In this document: in pieces, positions 1-10,179 of the stretch
How positions within the stretch are numbered: the stretch's first letter is position 1
How the letters are laid out: the number at the start of each line of letters is the position of its first letter
NCBI GenBank assembly: GCA_000507305.1
Contig: DF239907.1
Span: 1 to 64,000, forward strand
Length of the DNA: 64,000 nt
DNA from: Breviolum minutum Mf 1.05b.01
Taxonomy: Eukaryota > Sar > Dinophyceae > Suessiales > Symbiodiniaceae
Direction: 5' to 3'
Made by a program: the position numbers and the translations under genes
The notes under the pieces: generated by a model
Database searches by the model: none
Seen by the model: the letters and a program-made list of their open reading frames with translations, nothing else
What the model was told of the DNA's origin: nothing

Positions 1-167
1 AGGAGTAGCAGGAGTAGCAGGAGTAGCAGGAGTAGCAGGAGTAGCAGGAGTAGCAGGAGTAGCAGGAGTAGCAGGAGTAGCAGGAGTAGCAGGAGTAGCA
101 GGAGTAGCAGGAGTAGCAGGAGTAGCAGGAGTAGCAGGAGCAGGAGCAGGAGCAGCAGCAGCAGCGA
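1..167. repeat. 9-bp tandem repeat (AGGAGTAGC)n, running off the left edge
   Basis: About fifteen near-perfect copies of AGGAGTAGC fill positions 1-141. They are followed by three AGGAGC units and a short AGC run. One forward frame reads Gly-Val-Ala repeatedly without a stop, so a collagen-like coding origin cannot be excluded, but the plainer reading is a minisatellite. The full length is unknown because the array begins outside the window. Confidence 0.95.
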
Positions 168-2165
168 CAAAAGTTTTTTGAACCTACGACCCCAAAAATT
201 CTATGAACTGCGAGCGAATCACGTAGCATGTTTTGCGAATGCATCTGGGGGGGAGGCGCTGCGCCCTCCCCCTCAACCCCCCTCCAGCCAGGTTCAGGTT
301 GAGTGCTTGATTTTTTTTCCAGGGTGATAAAATTTTTCCAGGGGTTCGTGGGGAGGGAAAGCTTAATTTTTTTCCCAGGGGTGGTATTTTTTTTTCCAGG
401 GTTTACCCTTCGTCTATTGACTTTGATGGTAAGCAAGATGAACACCTTTGTGTTGGTCCGTTTGCTTTCTCTTGCAATTCCTTTTCAGTTTTGCTGGTTT
501 AAGTTTTTGAAACGTGCCTTATCCATTTCATTTTGTACTTTTGTTCCTCCATGTCTTAATTATGTTTTGAACTTATTCACTCCTTTTGTTTCTTTACCAT
601 TATTTGCACATGTGCAGGCTTCTAAAATGTTTCTCCTGGGATCTGGGAGAATCGACTGATTTCTGCCAGGGCCAGTACTGCAGCCGCCTCCAAGGACTGC
701 ATCACATGCATCGACACACGCGCACACGCGCATGCACACACACTCACTGAGAACACTTTCAAGTGTCCAAATTTGCATGAACGTGTTTCTTTCATGAATC
801 GAAGCAAGAAGCTCGTCATGAAGATCAGAAGAAGCGTTTCAATGGATCACCTGGTGGTTTGACGTAACAGAGCAATAGATACGCAAATTGAAAAATACAT
901 AAACATGCAATAAAGAAGCAAATAGCCTGCAGGTGCTTGACATGTAGAAAACCACCGAAGCAGAACAGCTTGTCCAACAGTTCAATATATTCAAACATTG
1001 CCAAGCATTGCATATAGGCAGGTACACAAGAGCCGCCAAGCCTAGCTTTCAACTTGGTTGCCGCGCTTCGTTGGACACCGTAAGTAACCAAGTGCTGTGA
1101 CCCCCTGCTGAAAATTGAAGACAAAGTTCTGCAAATACCACTTCACATAGCGGATTGGAAAGTGATGCGTACAGGTTCTACACGCACGCACATACACTCA
1201 CACACACTTTCATATTGCGGCATGTTAAAATACTTTATATACTCGTTACGTTACTCGTTCCTGAAGTTCCACAGCCAAGCCACGACAGGTAGGAAACACC
1301 CCCTGGCTGCAGATCAAACTTGCATCAGATGAGTCTAAGCAGCAAAGTTGTTGGCCGTGCGTTTTATTGTACATAACTACGTGCAAATTGTATATATTCG
1401 TAGTTATATGATATGTTAGGATGATAGATGAATTCAATTGCAGCTTTGAAAACCAACTTTGCTTGCGTGTTGTTTCAGTGTCAACCAAAGATTTCCAGAG
1501 TTACGTAGAATCATTTTGTCGCAGTGAAATAGCATGAAGAAAAGATTCTACCCGCACGTGAATGTGATAAGGCCGAGAGAATTGGCAAGATCAGCTTTTA
1601 TACCGGCCCAAGCAACAACGACTTCAAACCAAGTGTTGCGAAGCCAATGCTGGTTGGAGTGAGCTCCAAAGCATGCAGCACTGCTGAAGGCACCGAAACA
1701 CCTGTGGGATTTCAGCAAAACGATGAAAGGGCGCCTTAAGCAACAGTCAACTTATGTGCACGACGGTCGAACATGGAGATGGCTAATGCTCAGCGAAAGT
1801 AGCTAAGATGGGCCATCCTGCAAAAAGGAATTTAGATCAGCTCTGATGTCGTTGTGCCATTTTCGATTGAAAAAAACATGAAAAAACCTATGCAAGGCTG
1901 CACCAAAGATGCCACATTGTGCGGCAAGCTCACTAAAACGAAGACGGTTCGGGAGCTCACGGAAAGGGGGAAACTGAAAATTGGCATGCAAAGGCGCATA
2001 GAAGATGTGTTCCACTTTGTGCAATTCTGCCATTTCTAATCTTTTGTTTGTGTGAATATTCATGAATATCCAATATCAGATATTTGGTTTTGAATCACCG
2101 GCATCACATTCGGTGAGAAAAATGCTTCGGTAACCTAGCAGGCATCTTGGCCTTTTTCTTTGCAG
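168..2165. other. No gene recognised; short hairpin and CA-rich patches
   Basis: I see no exon that I can defend here. At 247-273 a G-rich arm (GGGAGGCGC) faces its near-complement across a 2-base loop, giving a strong potential hairpin. CA/CG dinucleotide patches lie near 715-750 and 1183-1210. The open frames on both strands look unconstrained. Confidence 0.5.
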
Positions 2166-4995
2166 GTTGGACCTTACGTCGTGGACTGTGGAGGAAAGCC
2201 CGGATCATACGCTTGGATAGAATTCCCAGGGAATAAACGCACATTCAAGTTGGCAACGATGGAGGTGGAGCAGGCCTACTGTTGTCACATTGATCACACG
2301 TTGTCAAGAGTCAACAGATTTCTGGAGACGTGATTCGAAATGCTGGAGAGTATAATTATTTCAGAGAGCACAGCAGGGAGAAAGATGAAGACTGAAAGAC
2401 GTTCAAAATGTTTCAACCGAAAATTTTCTCACCCGATCTAACCAGATCTCACCACTCTTTCAAGCGTGCTTCAGCAACTTCTTCTCTGATCAGTCGTGCC
2501 GTCCCTACCTTGTTGCAGTCTGGAAATTGTGAAGCCACCCTTTGGTCAACAAAAGACGGTGAAGGCCTATGTAGTCACTATGCAGCTTGGCGGGACAAAT
2601 TATGAAATGATTTGATTTGCTCATTGCTCGGTATTCAACGATGTTCCCAGCAATGACTTGTAGCATTTGGCCCATTTGACAACCAAGGCGTCTTATAGTG
2701 CTGAGCAAGACACTAGCAAAGAGGAAGGTACAAAGCTCGAATTTTGTCGTACTCAGTGTACTGATGGCTTGGATGGTCAAAGCTTTCGACCAGGCACAAC
2801 TTATACCACAGCTATTTGCCACACTGCTGGGAAAGTGGGACCAGTTGGACTTCCTGGGGTAACAGGCAGGGAGTAGAATGATTGATGGGGCACTTTGGAC
2901 GTGCGGCATTGGATGGGTTTGATTGTGATTCCCAGATCGATGTATTACCAAGATCGCAGGCTTTTTGGAGGCATTGATGGTCCATTGTATATCAAAAGGT
3001 GGTTTGTACTCGTATGGAGAAACCTCTCATCACATAGATTCTACCATTCACTCCTTGCAATTGCAAAGCATCTCTTCAATATCCTGGTGGGATGCTGATT
3101 GATGTGTGGAGTTTGGAGCATGCATACAGTGCAAAGTCATGATCTTGAATCTGAACACAAAACCCGCAATGCGGCATGCATATATATATATATATATTAT
3201 GTACGTATATGATGTTTACAGATTTTTGCGGTATAGAATTATTTGGTTTTTTCAACGATTCCGCGGCAGCTCTAACCTGCTGATCATTGCTGATCCATGC
3301 TGCTTTGAGGCCCAAATGGAACGGCGGGACTCAAAGGAGCCGACGGAAAACTGGGCGTCCAAGGTGATGAAGGCTCCAACAGCCTCTTGAAAGATCAAGA
3401 ATCAATGAAAACTAGAAATCTGAAGGCCTTTTTTACAGCGGGGTGATGAAAACTATGAATTCAAAGAGAATGCAAGAGACCACCATGTGTCACAACAAAC
3501 ATATCTGAGACATACTTGCAATTCAAACATGTTCAGCCCGTATCATTCCATCAACCTCCATTTGCACTGTCCATTTCTGCAGGTCCACCAGGGGCTGTGG
3601 GCGAGCAGGGCGATGTCGGAGCAGAAGGTCCAGAGGGTCTTGAGGCAGATGTGGCCGGCCTGGCAACTATGGGCCGCTTGGAATTGGTTTTGTCTCGACT
3701 GTTGAAGTTTTCTCATAGTATCTTATACATTCATAGTGTCTATACTTGGTTTCTTTCCTGTTCTTCTTGCATATTTTGATTCAAGCTCATCTCGATTGTT
3801 CTTACGTTTTTCCATCGACCATCACAAACCACATTTGTCAATGGGGGTATTCAGGTTCCTGTGTGCAAGTTCCGATCGTGAAAACCCAAAAGGATTCAAA
3901 AGGAATCATTGATTTTGAAGCTCGTCATGCCCCTGTAATTAACAAGATCAATTTGCATCACACCAGCCCAGGACAGCTCAACATTGCTGGCGTATTGTGC
4001 GTGGCCATCACCATTGCTGCTCGATTTTGGACACATGGGGACTGTCAATTGTACCGGGATGTACGGAGTCATATTCATTTTGTCCGCCATCTAGAGTTGA
4101 AAGAAACGGAAGCAGCTCGGAGGCGATCATGGTGATCCTGATGCAGAAAGCCTCCGCCAAGAAGACTGGAGGTAATCAGAGAAAACATGAAGAACATGTA
4201 ACTTCGCAGTGGCACCTCATACAAAGTGTGCTCCTCATAATACGCAAGTAGAATACGTTACTTTCATTTTGTAGTGAACATCACTGAACCCTTTTCCAGC
4301 TTGCAGGCCGACTTTGGCATACTTGGAATTCATTGTTTGCACCTAAATGGCAAAGTTTCTTTCAAGAGGAGCAACTTCCATTGCAGGAGCTCAGGATCCA
4401 CCTGGTGAGGGAATAGCAGAGGGCGAGGAAGGCTTCGAAGAAGGTGGCTTTGAGGAAGGCTTCGAGGAAGGCTGGGAAGAGACCTGCAATCTGTGAAAGC
4501 AACCAGAAATAGTAATGATTCATAGCAATTTCCAGATATTTCGGCTCTTCTAGCAAGCCTGAATCACGAGAACGACAAACTTTCCGGACTGTGCAATTAC
4601 CGTAGAATGAAAGTGCAATCAGCACGCTTTATGTCCATTGCACACACAAAAAGTATCAACAAGTACTGTATATCATTGCAGCCTACAGCCCAATGAACTT
4701 ACAAGGTGGTGGTGGGGGAGGTAGTGGTGATGGTTGTGGTGGTGGTCGTCCTGGTGGTCTTGAAGTTGGAACCGGAAAGTAGCAGCAGTATGACTACCAT
4801 CAAGTCGTGTCCAAGAGATTCCAAGAGAGCAACACACGCAGACACCTGCACGCATGATCACTGTTGAGACTGCTTGAAACAGATTGGCCTTTGCTGAAAA
4901 GCCTTTGATTTGAATCTAGTGTTTTTGACGCAGTGTGGCAACATCTAGGTGGTGAGGCTTACCCAGAGGAAGAGGAAGAGCAGCCCGCATCATGA
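2166..4995 (+). CDS. Collagen-like Gly-X-Y protein gene (multi-exon)
   Basis: The protein carries an unbroken run of Gly-X-Y triplets built from spliced exons at 2812-2865, 3310-3363 and 3583-3636. It then has an acidic, Gly/Glu/Phe-rich tail from exons 4387-4470 and 4949-4995, ending in TGA at 4993-4995. All of these exons are phase 1 at both ends where internal, and they join to give about 17 continuous triplets. Collagen triplets normally form a trimeric triple helix, usually in secreted or surface proteins. No signal peptide was found because the 5' end is not resolved. An open block after a good acceptor at 2166 (starting VGPYVVDCGGKPGSYAW) may be an upstream exon. A further possible exon lies at 4116-4171. 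Two donors are GC (after 2865 and 4470). The gene is confidently coding; its exact extent is not. Confidence 0.72.
2812..2865 (+). CDS. Collagen-like exon 1 (54 bp)
   Basis: The acceptor is CACAG at 2807-2811 and the donor is GC at 2866. In phase 1 the exon reads into GKV-GPV-GLP-GVT-G, so the start of the regular Gly-X-Y region lies inside it. The residues before GKV (ICHTA) are not collagen-like and include a Cys, as often seen at the edge of a triple helix. Confidence 0.6.
3310..3363 (+). CDS. Collagen-like exon 2 (54 bp, six triplets)
   Basis: The acceptor is TTTGAG ending at 3309 and the donor is AAG|GTGATG at 3364. Phase 1 gives the triplets PN-GTA-GLK-GAD and then GKL-GVQ-G, exactly six repeats. 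Reading through either junction breaks the pattern or meets a stop, which supports the boundaries. Confidence 0.75.
3583..3636 (+). CDS. Collagen-like exon 3 (54 bp, six triplets)
   Basis: The acceptor is a clear pyrimidine tract plus TGCAG (3578-3582). The exon reads PP-GAV-GEQ-GDV and then GAE-GPE-G. The GT donor at 3637 gives 54 bp. A GC donor about 20 bases further on would lengthen it into a region where the triplets decay (GLE-ADV). Confidence 0.75.
4387..4995 (+). CDS. Acidic C-terminal exons of the collagen-like gene
   Basis: Exon 4387-4470 follows TTGCAG and reads GAQDPPGEG and then repeated (E)EGF(E) units, encoded by direct repeats of GAGGAAGGCTTC. A GC donor at 4471 joins in phase to 4949-4995 after ATCTAG, which ends in YPEEEEEQPAS and a TGA stop. 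The phase agreement between two independent exons is the main evidence. A Gly-rich open stretch at 4697-4770 between them is read here as intron. Confidence 0.65.
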
Positions 4996-6397
4996 GCCCT
5001 GGATGACCTTGTTCGAGTCAGCAGATTCATGCTGACCAGCCCTTCTGTAGGCAGTGCTAAGAAAATCATAGAAATTTTCCAAGCTGTTATTCAATTCAAT
5101 TTCATGAGTTACCATGACTTATCTACCTGTATTTGATTTGCAAACCCTCTCAGAGATCTACGTATATTTACCAGCACTGCATGTACTGCCGTGATCGCTG
5201 GAGTGTTTGCAACGATGCATTTGAGCACTCGCAGACGTCTCACTTTGTGTGTGTGTCCGGACACACCCCGCAGATGCACAAAGAGGAATAGGGAGACTTG
5301 CATTGTTGAATGTTCAGGCATTGTTTGACATCTCGAAGCCTAGAACAACTATGAAGAACTCATGCTAGGTGAAAGTCCTGCAGGTCATAAGACACTTGCC
5401 TTCTCGTACTATTCCCCTCCATCTTCAAAGCGCTTTCAAATCAAACAAGCTTAGTAAATGTTTGGCCATTAAGTCACAGGTGGGAAAGTATTCCTCAGAT
5501 CCTCAATATATTTCAATTTGCACTTATTCTCAAATCTTGATGCCACACGGCGCAACGATACTCCAAGACTTTCAACATCTTCCCACTAATCTTAGGCCTC
5601 AACCGTGAGCGAGGGAAATTCCCTCAGCTGCAGCGACAAGGCTTGGATCGGTCGTGTTGACATCATCCATACAAGAGCAAACCCATGCTTGCCTGTTGGG
5701 TGTTTGAACTTTAACATACTTTAACCGTTTGAACCTTTTTGGAGGATGGGAATCCCGGAATCCCTACAAAACGATACTAAATTCATCTAAATTTCAACAG
5801 GCATGGAAAGCTGAAGATTCATCAACAAGCATGTCATTATGCCATTATGCGATCGAGCACTCAAGCAGGACAGTTTTCAACGTTGACATTCTGTCCGCCT
5901 TGGTTGTACTTCAGGTGGCACGCTGGCAATTTCAAGGTCTTGAAGGTGTACTTTTGGCTTCGCTAGTTGGGATGCTAAGAGTGGCCGTAGAATTCAATAG
6001 CCTGTAGAAGCACATGTGGCACTTTGTAGGCACGGGAGGGAAGAAGATGGTAGAAGGATGACATCCAAGCAACACAACTCACGCGCTTGAAATGCACAAT
6101 CAAATTGTGTTGTTGCTTTGTTTTGCATTTGTTTGTTCTTTGTCGAAAGACAATTATTGTACTGTAAAATCAGAAGCATGGAGAAGAAAAGTAGTCGAAC
6201 CAAAGCCCATGTGCAATTTCTTTTGCAGCCAATCTGAAGGTTCAGGGCCCATTGCGATTGAGTGAGCCCGCTAATTTTCCAGTTGAACTCTGCCAATTCT
6301 TCAAAGTTGTTTGGAACAAACAGCATAAGAATTGCACAAGAAGGACGAAGATAAAACAACTCAGTATTTGATGTACAAAGATGGATTTTGCAGCCAG
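4996..6397. other. No gene recognised
   Basis: Only one stretch looks at all coding: 5924-5980 after GTACTTCAG reads VARWQFQGLEGVLLASLVG, possibly an exon of the following gene. Nothing else here has both an open frame and plausible splice sites. Confidence 0.4.
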
Positions 6398-7186
6398 GTA
6401 CAATATCTATTGGGCGCAAATTTGACCACGCAAGCTGTGTGCTTGCACTGGGTTGGGGTGCCAAGATTGCCTGAAGCTTCTGACCTTCTGAGAAAGGCAG
6501 CCGGCCTCATTGGCACACGCTTCAAAGAAAAGGTTGGACATCGCATCCTCCTGATATTCTGCAATCCACCCTGAGTTTGGAGGCACATGGGGTACAGAGA
6601 ATCTTTAAACACTGGTGTGACCATTTGACAACTGAAAATCGACAGAACAGAGTGATTTGATGCTTGATGGTGTTTGATGTGTGTAGCGATGGGGGTGAAG
6701 GTTGAGGTAGTGATGATGGCCATGGTTGTGGTGGTTGGTGCTGATGTGTAATGCTTACATTGTGGGAATTGTGAATTGTGAGTAGGGTGAGTAGTGTGGT
6801 GATGAGCATCATGATGATGATGATGATGATGATGATGATCCTGACGAGCACAATAATGATCACTAATCTGATGGTGAAAGTGATGTTGGTACTCCTACCA
6901 TTTAGGATTCATCTTAGTCTTTTCGGTGCAGTTAACTGTGCGGATCTCCTGTAATCATTGTCAATCAATTTGGGGTGATTGTAAGGGAATTTGATCTTTT
7001 TAGGAACTATGGCTGTGCCTTCATCGAGTATCAATTTATTTGTATGCATTTGTAGATTCTGCGTGGATGAGAGAAGCTGGACGTAAACCATGGAGACAGG
7101 CTGCTTTAGCTGCAGCAAAGTCCTCGCTTGGCGTGGCAGCTCCAGAATCTGAGAAGGCCGGACCAGGTCGCAGCTTTGCTGGTTGA
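6398..7186 (+). CDS. Unknown small gene, 3' exons
   Basis: Two coding-like blocks on the + strand look like the 3' part of a gene. Exon 6398-6532 (acceptor GCCAG, donor AAAAG|GTTGGA) includes LPEASDLLRKAAGLIGTRF, which looks amphipathic. Exon 7056-7186 follows TTTGTAG, reads DSAWMREAGRKPWRQAALAA and ends GPGRSFAG with TGA at 7184-7186. The second is a good terminal exon: Ala/Lys-rich, open for 43 codons, after a clean acceptor. The phases of the two do not join directly, so at least one more exon is missing. I do not recognise the family. Confidence 0.45.
6809..6841. repeat. GAT trinucleotide microsatellite
   Basis: A run of about nine GAT/ATG repeats lies in the presumed intron of the small gene. 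No other structure was seen. Confidence 0.85.
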
Positions 7187-8473
7187 AGATTTTATGAATT
7201 GGTCACCAAGTTGCTTTAAATCCAGCTGCAGGGTGATGGAGTTGGCATCTTAGCAGTGCTATTTTTTTTTGGAGGGGGTTGCACCCTGCGCACAAATGTT
7301 GGGATCATTTTGATGAAAGAAATTACTGAGGATGAGAGCTATGTTTGGAGCTTTGGTGATGTTCAAGCTGCAATACATGATGGCAGGTCCTCACGCTTAA
7401 ACCAGAGTCACCAGAGCTCTTGAAAGTACAAACGAGAAAACTCACGAGATCACATCAGCCAACTTGGCCAGGACAGGTGCAGCTTTGGACTCTAGAGGAG
7501 GGGCTGATCGGAACTTGCAATGGCAAAGGCTTTCAGTTGGACAAGGAAATGAAGCATGATCGTGTTCTTCACAGTGAATTGCAGATTGTCCTATCATATG
7601 CCTAAGATTTGTTGCAGTGGGACAGAGATGGACCTTGAGTCATACAATTTGAGAACTTTGTTGGTATAAAATGATACAAAGAGAGACCTGACGTATTCTT
7701 ACATGGTTTGTGCTATTTATTTAGCCCAGCCTCTTTATTGTGAGCAAATGCATGTTTGGTAGCCTCATTGACATGGTTTTCTGGACTGCTTCGGTAATGT
7801 GTGATCTGCTTCCGTATGATGGATATGTACTAGACACTACTCCTCATAGGGGAATCCCGAGAATTTTTGAATTCTGGGTGTTGTATCCCCCGTCAATTGC
7901 TGAAACATGTATTCCCAATCTTTGTTTGCAAACTTCGGCTTCCCCGGTCAAAAGATCCAAAACTTGTCAATGATTTTCGCATTTTCGCGATCTACGATAT
8001 ATCTTTTTCGAAGGAGCAAGCCGACAAACAGCCCCTCCAGTGGCAGGCGCAAGGCCACTGGGAAAGATTGTTTTTCCATGTTTTTCCTCACTTGGTTGTT
8101 CCACATAGCGCCATATGCTAGTACTGTTGCAGCAATCATTGTGTGAATTCAGCAATCATCCAGCAACTGCCACCTGTGTCTTTGGCCGTGACAAACGCCA
8201 TGGAGGACGATTTTTTTGAGGGATTGTTTTGCTTTGGTACTTTAGTATTGTCTTTAGACCCCACAAAACAGCTTTGTTTTGTAGCGCTCGCGTCTTTTGC
8301 GCTTGTCGGGCTTTTGTGGCTTCCGCGGGTGTTGTGGCCTTTTGATCTATGGCTCTTGTGCCCTTGTACTATTTCGCAATATTTCGTACATGACTCTTTT
8401 GCCGCATAGAAGAACAATCAGCAAAGAATCAAAAAATTAAGCCAATGGTGCCAGAAATGATGATGTTGAGGAA
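7187..8473. other. No gene recognised
   Basis: Open frames of 60-90 codons occur on both strands, but none has a coding-like composition together with splice sites. A T9 run at 7262 and a purine/pyrimidine-biased stretch near 8210-8300 are the only notable features. Confidence 0.5.
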
Positions 8474-8522
8474 GAGGACGACGACGGCGACGACGGCGAC
8501 GACGGTGACGACGGTGACGAAG
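8474..8522. repeat. GAC/GGCGAC microsatellite
   Basis: An imperfect GAC-GAC-GGC repeat of about 49 bp. It immediately precedes the long purine tract, so the two may have grown together. Confidence 0.85.
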
Positions 8523-8584
8523 GTTGAAAGAGAGAGTAGAATCAAAGGAAGTACACCCAACCAGCAATAAAGAATAGCTATCGC

Positions 8585-8834
8585 ATGAACAAGAACAACA
8601 AGAAGAAGAACAAGAAGAAGAACAAGAAGAATACAAGAAGAAGAAGAAGAAGAAGAAGAAGAAGAACAAGAAGAAGAAGAAGAAGAAGAAGAAGAAGAAC
8701 AAGAAGAACAAGAAGAACAAGAAGAACAAGAAGAACAAGAGGAACAAGAGGAACAAGAGGAGCAATGATAGTAAGAAGAAGAAGAGGAACAAGAGGAGCA
8801 ATGATAAGAAGAAGAAGAAGAAGAAGAGGAAAAA

Positions 8835-8878
<44 letters not shown>

Positions 8879-9292
8879 AGAAGAAGAACAAGAAGAACAA
8901 GAGGAGCAATGATAGTAAGAAGAAGAAGAAGAGGAACAAGAGGAGCAATGATAGTGAGAAGAAGAAGAAGAACAAGAAGAACAAGAAGAACAGGAAGAAC
9001 AAGAAGAGCAAGAAGAGCAATAATAGGAAGAAAAACAAGAAGAACAAAAAGAATAAGAAGAACAAGAAGAACAGGAAGGATAAGAAGAACAAAAAGAACA
9101 CGAAGAACAAGAAGAACACGGAGAATAAGAACAACAGGAAGAACAGGAAGAACACGAAGAACACGGAGAATAAGAACAACAGGAAGAACAGGAAGAACAC
9201 GAAGAACACGGAGAATAAGAACAACAGGAAGAACAGGAAGAAGACGAAGAGCAAGAAGAACAAGAAAAGGAAGGAGAGCAGCAGCAACAACA
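8585..9292. repeat. 0.7-kb polypurine tract (GAA/AAGAAC repeats)
   Basis: The + strand is almost entirely A and G with scattered single C. It is built from GAA, AAGAAC and AAGAGG units. Within 9106-9240 a 45-bp higher-order unit (beginning GAAGAACACGGAGAATAAG) is repeated about three times. All three frames on both strands are open, which produces long Lys/Arg or Ser/Phe/Leu pseudo-proteins that should not be annotated as genes. Confidence 0.95.
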
Positions 9293-10179
9293 ACAGAACC
9301 AGTAACCCAACAATTAAAGCATTGCCATTCGTATTCATCATTGAGAAGCAACAAAAAGATCAAACTTGGCAAAAAAAGGGAAGATTGTGCGTTTGTGGGG
9401 GAGCTACCGCACCATCCTCCAATTCCCCTCCAGCTTCAGATTTTCAAAAGTGCATTCCTCACGCAGCAGTCCCAAGATGACAATATTAAGCACGAGCAGA
9501 ACCCAACCAAACGATGATTAAAACTCAGACTCTGAACATGATAGAGAATACTGTCACGGCTGTCCCGATTCTCAGAAACCCTGAAACGACAAGCAAACCT
9601 GAAGAGAATAAGATGAAAAGAAGCATCCTGAAAAACAAATAAGAAATCAGGGACATCGCAAAAACATGAAACAAAGAAATGCAAGGACAATTGCATGCGC
9701 CATTGATCAACGAAGAAAGCGTGACAAGGATTGATCGAAGGCAAGGAACTTCGCAACCAAACATGCACAAATCAACCAAAGACGCAAGCAATCAAGAAAC
9801 TCACAAAAGAAACACAGGGAACATGCAGAAAAAGAAGAAAACCCAATGAACATACTGTTCTCAAGAAAACACTAAAAAACACTCCAACAGAAAAGGACGG
9901 ACAACAAAATGTGAGAAAAAAGGTTTCAGCCCACAAACACTTGGGACGACCGGAAGCCATGGGAAGATATACTTGATCATCGCGATGTACTGGGTACCAC
10001 AACATGCCGCCATGTTTCTGAAGTGGCCCTAAGATGAATCGCCACAGGTTGAATGATGGACCATCCTGGAATCACAACTCGTCTCTATAGATAGCGCACC
10101 ACCCCCTGCAAGAGTGTGCAAGAGAGTGCGCTGTTAGTTCGCTCTTCCTTTCCAAAAGCGTGACCGGGATGGACATGCA
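9293..10179. other. No gene recognised
   Basis: This stretch is A-rich on the + strand, with open frames of about 80-110 codons on both strands. They look like leftovers of the base bias next to the purine tract. No splice-bounded coding block was found. Confidence 0.45.

Noticed and set aside
8418-9517. Long ORFs (up to 310 codons) on both strands
   Set aside because: They are translations of the purine tract: Lys/Arg repeats one way, Phe/Leu/Ser repeats the other. All frames are open because stops cannot form from the repeat units.
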